Shown here: positions 1 through 5,398 of the stretch, piece by piece
Position numbering within the stretch: the first letter of the stretch is position 1
How the letters are laid out: each line of letters begins with the position of its first letter
Origin: an uncultured beta proteobacterium
Lineage (GTDB): Bacteria > Pseudomonadota > Gammaproteobacteria > Burkholderiales > Rhodocyclaceae
Reading direction: 5' to 3'
Assembly (NCBI GenBank): GCA_903917505.1
Contig: CAIXAY010000310.1
Span: forward strand, 1-5,398
DNA: 5,398 bases
Translations under genes and position numbers: made by a program
The notes under the pieces: model-generated
What the model saw: only the letters and a program-made list of their open reading frames with translations
Told to the model about the DNA's origin: nothing
Database searches by the model: none

Positions 1-2186
1 CGCAGTTGCGCGAAACCGTCGAGCTGTTCGCCGGCCTTGCGCAGGATCTTGCTCGCGTCCTTCGGATCGGCGAGGTCGGCGAGCGCCCGGCCGCTGTATT
101 CGCGCGCGAGTTCCTCCGACGCCGGTTCGTCCGGGATCCGGTACGGCCAGGTCAGGTTGAGCAGCGGATCGGGGAAAGCGCCGCCGTCGGCCTTGTACAT
201 CGCCTTCAGGCGACTGAACAGGCCGGCGATGATCGCCGTGTCGGCCTTGGCTTCGCCCGGCGGCTCGGCGGCTTTCCAGTGCCATTGCAGCCAGCGTCCG
301 GAATTGACCAGCGAACCCTCTTCCTCGGCGAAGCAGGTCGAGGGCAGGCGGAACACCGTGGTCTGGATCTTGGCCGGGTCGACGTCGTTGTACTCGCCGA
401 AGTTGCGCCAGAATTCGGAAGTTTCGGTAGCCAGCGGATCGATGACAACCAGATATTTCAGCTTGGCCAGCGCCGTGCCGAGCTTGGCCTTGTTCGGGAA
501 AGCGGCGAGCGGGTTGAAGCCCTGGCAGATGTAGCCGTTCATCTTGCCCTGGTACATGTCCTCGAAGACCTGCAGCACGTCGTGCAGCTTGTCGAGCTTG
601 GGCAGGTAGTCGTAGCACCAGTTGTTCTCCGGCTTGGCGGCATCGCCGTACCAGGCTTTCATCAGGCTGACGTGGAACTTCTCGTAGTTCTGCCAGTAGG
701 ACATCTGGTTTGGCCGCAAAGGCTTGGTGGCGCGCGCGGCGATATAGGCCTTGTAGTCGGCCTCCTTCTCGCCGGGCAGGGTCAGGTAACCGGGCAGCAG
801 GTTGGACAGGAGACCCAGGTCGGTCAGGCCCTGGATGTTCGAGTGGCCGCGCAGGGCGTTCATGCCGCCGCCCGAGACGCCGATGTTGCCGAGCAGGAGT
901 TGCAGCATGGCGCCGGTGCGGATCATCTGCGTGCCCTGCGAATGCTGCGTCCAGCCGAGCGCGTACATGATCGTCATCGCCCGGTCGGGCGCCGCGGTCG
1001 TCGCCATGGTCTCGGCGACCTTGAGGAACTGCGCTTTCGGCGTGCCGCAGATTTTCTCGACCATCTCCGGCGTGTAGCGGCTGTAATGCTTCTTCATCAG
1101 CTGATAGACGCAGCGCGGATCGGCGAGCGTCGGGTCGCTCTTGACGAAACCGTCGGCGCCGATCTGGTAGGTCCACGAGGACTTGTCGTAGCTGCGCTTC
1201 TCGGCGTTGTAACCCGAGAACAGGCCATTATCGAAATCGTACTTCTCGTTTACGAGGAAGCTGAAATCGGTGTAGGTCTTGACGTACTCGTGCTGGATCT
1301 TGTCGTTGGCAAGCAGGTAGTTGATGACGCCGCCGAGGAAGGCGATGTCGGTGCCGGTGCGGATCGGCGCATACAAATCGGCGACCGAGGCCGAGCGCGT
1401 GAAGCGCGGATCGACGACGACCAGCTTCGCCTTGTTGTGCTTTTTCGCTTCAATGACCCACTTGAAGCCGCAGGGGTGCGCTTCGGCGGCATTGCCGCCC
1501 ATGATCAATACGACATCGGCATTTCTGATGTCGACCCAGTGGTTGGTCATCGCACCACGGCCGAACGTCGGAGCCAGACTGGCTACCGTCGGGCCGTGTC
1601 AGACACGCGCCTGATTGTCGAATGCGATGATGCCGAGTGAGCGAACCAGTTTGTGGGTGACGTAACCGGCTTCGTTGCTCGAGGCCGAAGCGGCGAGGAA
1701 ACCGGTGGACAGCCAGCGGTTCACCGTGACGCCGTCGGCATTCTTGGCGATGAAGTTGGCGTCGCGGTCGGCTTTCATCAGCTTGGCGACGCGCGAAAAG
1801 GCTTCATCCCAGGAGATGCGTTTCCATTCGCTGCTGCCCGCTTCCCTGACTTCCGGATGCTTCAGGCGGTTCGGGCTGTGCACGAAGTCGAGCAGGCCTG
1901 CGCCCTTGGGGCAAAGCGTGCCGCGGTTCACCGGGTGATCCGGATCGCCTTCGATGTGGATGATTTCGCTGTGGGCGTTCTTCGACTTGTCGCCCATCGA
2001 ATAGATCAGGACGCCGCAGGCCACCGAGCAGTAGGGACAGGTGTTGCGAGTCTCGCTGGCGCGCACGAGCTTGAAATCGCGCACTTCCGCCAGCGCCGCA
2101 GTCGGCGAGAAGCCCATCATGGCAATCGATGATCCCCCCAGGCCGGATGCGCAAACTTTGAAAAACTGCCGTCTATCGAGTTGCAT
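1..2186 (-). CDS. fdnG: Formate dehydrogenase-N/O alpha subunit, selenocysteine-containing, Tat-exported (3' end beyond window)
   Basis: This is the catalytic subunit of a respiratory formate dehydrogenase. It oxidises formate to CO2 at a molybdenum (or tungsten) bis-pyranopterin guanine dinucleotide centre on the periplasmic side and passes electrons to an FeS subunit and a cytochrome b. Residues 1-33 form a twin-arginine signal (DRRQFFK at 4-10, probable cleavage after ALA at 31-33). C50, C53, C57 and C92 form the [4Fe-4S] site, with K94 just after. Codon 196 is TGA, read as selenocysteine, followed by H197. I translated the rest in register and found no other stop to position 1, giving 728 codons of the ~1015 usual for FdnG. 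The text resembles E. coli FdnG, as I remember it, throughout (for example HGPTVASLAPTFGRGAMTN after the Sec, GHSNIQG near 447-453). The start is fixed by an AGGAG site 7 nt upstream and by the Tat motif. The FeS and cytochrome subunits should follow off the left edge. FdnG and FdoG cannot be told apart here. Confidence 0.97.
1556..1598 (-). promoter_or_regulatory. Bacterial SECIS element inside fdnG
   Basis: Read on the minus strand just after the TGA, CACGGCC (1598-1592) pairs perfectly with GGCCGTG (1562-1556) as a lower stem. Above an internal loop, GG (1587-1586) pairs with CC (1571-1570), then a single unpaired U (1585) precedes AGCCA/UGGCU (1584-1580 with 1576-1572), closed by the loop GUC (1579-1577). 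A bulged U in the upper stem and a GU in the apical loop are the known determinants for SelB binding in E. coli SECIS hairpins, and the spacing from the UGA fits. The fold is drawn by hand and no energy was computed. Confidence 0.88.
1599..1601 (-). other. In-frame TGA recoded as selenocysteine (codon 196 of fdnG)
   Basis: The codon is TGA in the fdnG frame, between NQARV and HGPTV, exactly where the FdnG family has its Mo-ligating selenocysteine (Sec196 in E. coli FdnG). The frame stays open for 532 further codons with family-typical sequence, and a SECIS-like hairpin follows at once. Both facts argue against a true stop or a sequencing error. Recoding implies that the host has SelA, SelB, SelC (tRNA-Sec) and SelD, none of which lies in this window. 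Confidence 0.96.
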
Positions 2187-2193
2187 ATAACTT

Positions 2194-2198
2194 CTCCT
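2194..2198 (-). promoter_or_regulatory. Ribosome-binding site of fdnG
   Basis: AGGAG on the minus strand lies 7 nt before the ATG at 2186-2184. It sits within the purine run AGAGGAGAAG. It is a strong Shine-Dalgarno match and fixes the start that places the twin-arginine motif at residues 4-10. Confidence 0.85.
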
Positions 2199-2259
2199 CT
2201 TGAGCGTGAGATGAGATACAGCAACAAAACTTTCCGACTTTCCACCACAAACCAGTTAC

Positions 2260-2265
2260 ATCATA
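2260..2265 (-). promoter_or_regulatory. Possible -10 element of the fdnG promoter
   Basis: TATGAT on the minus strand resembles a sigma-70 -10 box (TATAAT, 5 of 6). The hexamer 17 nt upstream, TTTCTT, is a poor -35, so an activator would be needed if this is the promoter. It would give a leader of roughly 65 nt. I found no convincing FNR box (TTGAT-N4-ATCAA). The nearest sigma-54-like GG...GC pair has 11 nt between its elements instead of 10. This is weak evidence. Confidence 0.25.
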
Positions 2266-2361
2266 GCCGCCTGATGCGCAGAAAGAAACCTGACCGGCCT
2301 CATCTTCGCCGACCCTCCGCGAACGGCTGGCGCCAGTATGCTCCCGGCATCGTCGAATTGG

Positions 2362-2384
2362 AATCGGCTGCCGGCCGGCCGATT
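2362..2384 (-). terminator. Hairpin downstream of the oxidoreductase, possible terminator
   Basis: AATCGGC (2362-2368) and GCCGATT (2378-2384) form a perfect 7-bp stem around a 9-nt GC-rich loop, 27 nt past the oxidoreductase stop. A second small GC hairpin, GGGG-CGG-CCCC on the plus strand (2393-2403), lies between it and the stop. The minus-strand sequence after the stem is TTC-poor in U (CCAATTCG follows), so it lacks the U-tract of a classical intrinsic terminator. It may stop RNA with Rho or only protect a 3' end. Confidence 0.35.
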
Positions 2385-2410
2385 GAACGATAGGGGCGGC
2401 CCCGGAAATG

Positions 2411-3568
2411 TCAGCTGCCTATATTCCGGCCCAGCGTGATGGCGTTATCGGTGAAATTCTCGACGCTCTTCTTCTTCTCGTGGAACTTCGGCATCAGGGC
2501 GAGCAGGGATTCCTTGCGATATGCGGCGGCGCCTGGCGACAAGGGCAGCTTGACAGTGGTCTTCGTCGCCGCGGCCTGGTAGATCGCCATGATCAGCTCC
2601 AGCGTGGCGCGGCCCTCGCGGCCATCGACGAGCAAGGCTTGGCGGCCCTCGATCGCGCCGAGCAGGTTGTCGAACTGCCCCGCGTGCCCCTCGTAGGGAA
2701 TGGCCGGGAATGAATCGTAGCGGCTTTGAATCTCTCTTTCGGTCGCCGGATCGTCTTGCGGAAAGCCGTTTTCCAGCGGCAGCGAAGCTTTCAGCTTCCA
2801 GGGCACCGAGATCCTGGCGCGCTCGGCCTGGAAAACGAGTTCCTGTTCCTCGCCGTGCGCGACCAGCGAGGCGGTGATGACGCTTAAGGCCCCGCCGGGA
2901 AATTTCAGGATGGCGACCGAGAGGTCCTCGACTTCCGAGTTGTCGTGGTTGGCGTTGGTGAACACCGCGCTCACTTCCTCCGGCATCCCGAGCATCCAGC
3001 GCAGCAGGTCGATGTGATGGACCGCGTGGTTCAGGGTGCAGCCGCCGCCCTCCTTGGCCCAGGTTCCGCGCCACCACAGGTCGTAATAGCTCTGGCCGCG
3101 CCACCACAGCGAATTGGCGACGCTGTGCAGGACGCGGCCGGCGACTCCCGATTCGATGAGGCGCTTCAACTTCATGGTCGGCGTGAAGTAGCGGTTCTGG
3201 GCGACGACCGAAAGCAGTTTCCCGGCTTTTTCCGCCGCCGCGATCATCTGGTCGCATTCGGCGAGCGACGGCGCCATCGGCTTTTCTACTATCACGTGCT
3301 TGCCCGCCACGAGCGCGGCCAGCGCGACTTCGGCGTGCGCCGACGGCGGCAGGCAGATGGACACCAGGTCGATGTCGTCGCGGCGCAGCGCGTCGCGATA
3401 GTCGGCGCACACCGCCGCGTCGATGCCGTGCGCCTTCGCGAGCTTTTCCGCTTTTTCCGGGTACAGGTCGCAGAGCGCGCGGACCGTGCAGCGATCGGGG
3501 AAGGTCTTGCAGGCCTTGATATGGGTCTCGGCGATCGAACCGATGCCGATGATGGCGACACCGATCAT
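2411..3568 (-). CDS. Gfo/Idh/MocA family NAD(P)-dependent oxidoreductase
   Basis: This is a 385-aa cytoplasmic dehydrogenase that probably oxidises a hydroxyl of a sugar, sugar acid or cyclitol. The N-terminal Rossmann fold shows GIGSIA (8-13) for the dinucleotide, then CLPPSAHAE (72-80) and VEKPMA (94-99), whose K96 is the family's catalytic lysine. The second domain has QNRY (124-127), a WWRG..YY..WWRGTW stretch (155-170), GGG (174-176), N180, and HHID (184-187) with the likely catalytic H184 and D187. Length is normal to slightly long, with a Lys-rich tail (KFHEKKKS, 361-368) past the usual core. The start at 3568 overlaps the binding-protein stop in ATGA. A start at 3604 would add 12 residues ahead of the Rossmann strand and is unlikely. 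The linked TRAP genes suggest that it acts on the imported solute or a product of it. The substrate is not recognisable. The stop is TGA at 2411-2413. Confidence 0.93.
   Translation of the reverse strand: MIGVAIIGIGSIAETHIKACKTFPDRCTVRALCDLYPEKAEKLAKAHGIDAAVCADYRDALRRDDIDLVSICLPPSAHAEVALAALVAGKHVIVEKPMAPSLAECDQMIAAAEKAGKLLSVVAQNRYFTPTMKLKRLIESGVAGRVLHSVANSLWWRGQSYYDLWWRGTWAKEGGGCTLNHAVHHIDLLRWMLGMPEEVSAVFTNANHDNSEVEDLSVAILKFPGGALSVITASLVAHGEEQELVFQAERARISVPWKLKASLPLENGFPQDDPATEREIQSRYDSFPAIPYEGHAGQFDNLLGAIEGRQALLVDGREGRATLELIMAIYQAAATKTTVKLPLSPGAAAYRKESLLALMPKFHEKKKSVENFTDNAITLGRNIGS
3565..3568 (-). other. ATGA stop/start overlap coupling dctP and the oxidoreductase
   Basis: On the minus strand the TGA stop of the binding-protein gene (3567-3565) and the ATG of the oxidoreductase (3568-3566) share bases as ATGA. 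No strong Shine-Dalgarno is visible in the preceding coding sequence. This arrangement usually means re-initiation by the same ribosome, so the two proteins should be co-expressed from one mRNA. Confidence 0.85.
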
Positions 3569-4557
3569 TTGACGGCGATGATCTTGTCGTAGAGCGCCTG
3601 CCACTCCGGTCCTTTTTCCTTGACGTAACTGGCCTTGAAGGCCGAGAGTTCCTTGACGAACTCGCCCACGTCCTTGACCTCGTTGACCTTCGCGCCGGCG
3701 GCCACCATCTTCTGCAGCGATTCGCTCTGCACCTGGTTGTCGAGGGTGTTCTGATAGGCGGCGGCTTCGCGCGCCGAGTCGAGGACGATCTTGCGCAGAT
3801 CGGCCGGCAGCGCCTCGAGCCAGGTCTTGTTGATCATGTAGTACACGCAGGCGGCGATGTGGTTGGTCTTGCTCAGGTAGGGCGCGACTTCATGGAAGCG
3901 CATCGAGTAGATCATGTCGGGCGAGGCTTCCATGCCGTCGATGACGCCGCTCTGGATGGCGCCGTAGATCTCGCTCCAGTCGGTGGTCGTGCCGTTCGCG
4001 CCGAGGGCGTTGAACATGCCGACATAGACCGGATTCGGACCGCGCATCTTGAGGCCTTTCATGTCGGCGATCGTGACGATCGGCCGCTTCTTGTCGAGCA
4101 TGTGGCGAAAGCCCATGTTCTGCCCGCCGATCGCGACGAAATTGTGCGGGGCGAGCAGGCGCGAGACTTCCGGCTCGAGCGCGTCGAGCACGCGCACGAG
4201 ATGCGCTTCGTCCTTGTAGATGTAGGGGAATTCGAACAGCGCGAGCTGCGGCACATAGCGCGACGTTCCCGAGGCCAGGGTGGTGACGACCTCGAGCGAG
4301 CCGTCATGCACCATCTCGACCTGTTCGCGCTGGCTGCCGAGTTCGCCCGAATAATTGGCCGTCCCCTTGATGCGCCCGCCGGATTTCGCGGCGACCAGTT
4401 CGACGAACTTGTCGAGCCCCTTGCCGACCGAACCGGTCTTGGCGAGCGGCGTGGTCGTGCGCATGTTGTAGGTTTTCGCGTCGGCCGCGCCGGCCGCCAG
4501 CGGCACCAGGCAGGTGGCGCTCAAGAACGCCCAGAGCACGAGATTCGATTTCTTCAT
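3565..4557 (-). CDS. dctP: TRAP transporter periplasmic solute-binding protein, DctP family
   Basis: This 330-aa protein is the extracytoplasmic receptor that captures the solute and delivers it to the membrane subunits of a TRAP (Na+- or H+-driven) transporter. Residues 1-24 look like a Sec signal peptide: MKK, a hydrophobic core, then AAGA with cleavage after A24 or A27. C16 has no proper lipobox, so a lipoprotein is unlikely. Family hallmarks are GSQREQVEMVHDGSLEV (74-90), FEFPYIYKDEAH (108-119), GFRHMLDKKRPI (149-160) and DMKGLKMRGPNPVYVGMF (165-182), where R172 matches the arginine that salt-bridges the substrate carboxylate in this family. The motifs TDWSEIYGAIQSGVIDGME (192-210) follow. 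Length is typical. The gene sits 25 nt after the permease and overlaps the oxidoreductase. The symbol is a family label only. The ligand is probably a carboxylate but is not identified. Confidence 0.95.
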   Translation of the reverse strand: MKKSNLVLWAFLSATCLVPLAAGAADAKTYNMRTTTPLAKTGSVGKGLDKFVELVAAKSGGRIKGTANYSGELGSQREQVEMVHDGSLEVVTTLASGTSRYVPQLALFEFPYIYKDEAHLVRVLDALEPEVSRLLAPHNFVAIGGQNMGFRHMLDKKRPIVTIADMKGLKMRGPNPVYVGMFNALGANGTTTDWSEIYGAIQSGVIDGMEASPDMIYSMRFHEVAPYLSKTNHIAACVYYMINKTWLEALPADLRKIVLDSAREAAAYQNTLDNQVQSESLQKMVAAGAKVNEVKDVGEFVKELSAFKASYVKEKGPEWQALYDKIIAVK

Positions 4558-4563
4558 GACATT

Positions 4564-4568
4564 CCTCC
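4564..4568 (-). promoter_or_regulatory. Ribosome-binding site of dctP
   Basis: GGAGG on the minus strand lies 6 nt before the ATG at 4557-4555 and is a near-perfect Shine-Dalgarno. An ATG at 4562-4560 is out of frame and too close to the site. The strong site fits the need for more binding protein than membrane subunits in such transporters. Confidence 0.85.
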
Positions 4569-4582
4569 GAAAGATTCAAGCA

Positions 4583-5398
4583 TCAGGCAAGACCGGCCGC
4601 CACGGTGACGAGGCCGGGAACGAACAGAATCATCAGACAGACGACGACCAGGATGAGGATGCACGGCAGCAGCGGCTTCACCGATTGCTCCATCGAGATC
4701 CCGCCGATCGAACAGGCGATGAACAGCATCGAGCCGACCGGCGGCGTGATCGCGCCGATCAGCATGGTCACGACCATCAGCACGCCGTAATGGATGGGGT
4801 CGAAGCCCAGGGCGATTCCCGCCGCATTGACGGTGGTGCCGAACATGACGATCAGCACCGAGGGATCGATGAAGCAGCCGAGGACGATGATCATCAGCAT
4901 GATCGCCAGGGTCGCGAGGTAGGGATCGGGAATGCCGCCGACGATGGTGCTGATCACCGCGTCCTGGAAATGCAGCCGCGTGAGGATATTCGAGAAGACG
5001 CCGGCGACGGCGAGGATGATCATCACCCCGGCGGTGGTGCTGGCCGAATCGAGAATGCACTTCTTGAGTTTTGCGAGCGTCAGCTTCCGGGAAATCAGGC
5101 AGCCGTAGAAGAGCCCGTAGACGGTCGCCGCGATGCCCGACTCGGTCGGCGTGAACACGCCGCCGATGATGCCAAAAATGATGATCATCGGCATGATCAG
5201 CGCCCCCAGCGAATGCCAGGTGGTGACGACGAACTCCTTGAACGAGCCGCGTTTGCGCTGGAAATCGTATTTGCGCAGGCGGAAGAGAACGGCATTGACG
5301 ATCATCAGCCCGACGCCGATCAAGACGCCCGGCACGAAACCGCCGAGGAAGAGCTTGCCGACCGACAGTTCGGTGTCATAGGCGTACATGATCATCGC
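4583..5398 (-). CDS. dctM: TRAP transporter large permease subunit, DctM family (5' part beyond window)
   Basis: These are the C-terminal 271 residues of a protein that is normally about 430 aa. The gene enters from the right edge in frame (GCG at 5398-5396), so no start codon is visible, and the internal ATG at 5395 should not be taken as one. It is the 12-TM-type subunit that forms the transport path of a TRAP system. Counting from the ATG at 5395, VGKLFLGGFVPGVLIG (12-27) is the stretch after the IIPPS-type loop of the family, GGVFTPTESGIAATVY (78-93) is a DctM signature, and GFDPIHYG (197-204) with IGAITPPVGSMLF (213-225) is the second conserved half. Several long hydrophobic helices are evident (about 62-79, 120-140, 160-176, 205-230, 243-265). 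The stop TGA is at 4585-4583, followed 25 nt later by dctP. The symbol is a family label. DctQ should lie upstream. Confidence 0.93.
   Translation of the reverse strand, partial: AMIMYAYDTELSVGKLFLGGFVPGVLIGVGLMIVNAVLFRLRKYDFQRKRGSFKEFVVTTWHSLGALIMPMIIIFGIIGGVFTPTESGIAATVYGLFYGCLISRKLTLAKLKKCILDSASTTAGVMIILAVAGVFSNILTRLHFQDAVISTIVGGIPDPYLATLAIMLMIIVLGCFIDPSVLIVMFGTTVNAAGIALGFDPIHYGVLMVVTMLIGAITPPVGSMLFIACSIGGISMEQSVKPLLPCILILVVVCLMILFVPGLVTVAAGLA

Larger units (their letters stand above)
2187..2410. other. Intergenic region between the TRAP/oxidoreductase operon and fdnG
   Basis: This 224-bp non-coding stretch lies between two genes on the same strand. The part next to the oxidoreductase (about 2341-2410) is GC-rich with inverted repeats. 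The part nearer fdnG (about 2187-2260) is AT-richer, with runs such as GGAAAGTTTTGTTGC on the minus strand, as expected for a promoter. The plus-strand open frame crossing it has no ribosome-binding site or recognisable protein. Because it separates functionally unrelated genes, fdnG probably has its own promoter here. Confidence 0.7.

Noticed and set aside
6..1640. A 544-codon open frame on the plus strand, the longest uninterrupted frame in the window.
   Set aside because: It is exactly codon-in-register antisense to fdnG. It stays open only because the sense gene avoids TTA, CTA and TCA codons, as is usual in high-GC genes. Its translation has no family resemblance, whereas the opposite strand reads as FdnG throughout.
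1599..2186. A stand-alone 195-aa protein ending at the TGA.
   Set aside because: The sequence continues in the same frame with the FdnG catalytic domain and a SECIS follows the TGA, so it is the N-terminal part of a selenoprotein and not a separate or broken gene.
2220..2240. Possible sigma-54 promoter (GG...GC) ahead of fdnG.
   Set aside because: The candidate on the minus strand, GGAAAGTTTTGTTGC, has 11 nt between GG and GC instead of the required 10, and lacks the TGGCAC-like -24 context.
2181..2393. Small plus-strand open frame across the intergenic region.
   Set aside because: It has no ribosome-binding site, is Arg/Pro-rich without pattern, and overlaps the fdnG start and its Shine-Dalgarno on the other strand.
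2945..3592. Plus-strand 215-codon open frame opposite the oxidoreductase.
   Set aside because: It is an antisense shadow of the Gfo/Idh gene, with low-complexity Arg/Gly/Val content and no recognisable motif.
2411..3604. Longer oxidoreductase starting at 3604.
   Set aside because: The extra 12 residues (MAGALRQDHRRQ) lie inside the end of dctP and precede the first Rossmann strand. The ATGA overlap start at 3568 fits both the family and the operon structure.
3859..4608. Plus-strand 249-codon open frame opposite dctP.
   Set aside because: It is an antisense shadow of a clear TRAP binding protein. The composition is His/Arg/Asp-rich, typical of reversed GC-rich codons, and no domain is recognisable.
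1..5398. CRISPR arrays, tRNA or rRNA genes, insertion sequences, phage or toxin-antitoxin genes.
   Set aside because: I saw no direct repeat series, cloverleaf-like sequence, transposase motif or small paired genes. Nearly all of the window is accounted for by four conserved metabolic genes.

Overview
The window carries four protein-coding genes, all on the minus strand, in a DNA of high GC content (roughly 60% by eye). From right to left, in the direction of transcription, they are the C-terminal part of a TRAP transporter large permease (DctM type), a TRAP periplasmic solute-binding protein (DctP type), a Gfo/Idh/MocA-type NAD(P)-dependent oxidoreductase, and, after a 224-bp gap, the first ~728 codons of the selenocysteine-containing catalytic subunit of a membrane-associated, Tat-exported formate dehydrogenase (FdnG/FdoG type). 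Codon use, the Tat-exported selenoprotein and the TRAP system fit a Gram-negative proteobacterium. A respiratory betaproteobacterium is my best guess, but the sequence does not prove it.

Right part (2411-5398): this is a compact transport-plus-dehydrogenase operon. The permease ends 25 nt before the binding protein starts, and the gap holds a strong GGAGG ribosome-binding site. The binding-protein stop and the dehydrogenase start overlap in ATGA, so those two genes are probably translationally coupled. The logic is uptake of an anionic solute (TRAP systems usually carry carboxylates such as sugar acids or C4-dicarboxylates) followed by oxidation of a hydroxyl on it or on a derivative. The exact substrate cannot be read from the sequence. 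The small DctQ subunit and the N-terminal part of DctM presumably lie beyond the right edge.

Middle (2187-2410): this is an intergenic stretch with GC-rich inverted repeats next to the dehydrogenase stop (possible terminator) and an AT-richer part leading into the formate dehydrogenase ribosome-binding site (probable promoter region). I see no gene in it.

Left part (1-2186): this is the formate dehydrogenase alpha subunit. It has a twin-arginine signal peptide, four [4Fe-4S] cysteines and an in-frame TGA at codon 196. The reading frame then continues open for another 532 codons to the window edge, and a good bacterial SECIS hairpin follows the TGA directly. A standard gene caller would break this gene at the TGA into a false 195-aa protein and a headless remainder. 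The iron-sulfur (FdnH-like) and cytochrome b (FdnI-like) subunits would be expected past the left edge.

I found no previously undescribed system. The most notable item is the selenocysteine recoding in fdnG. The next is the unidentified substrate of the TRAP/oxidoreductase operon.
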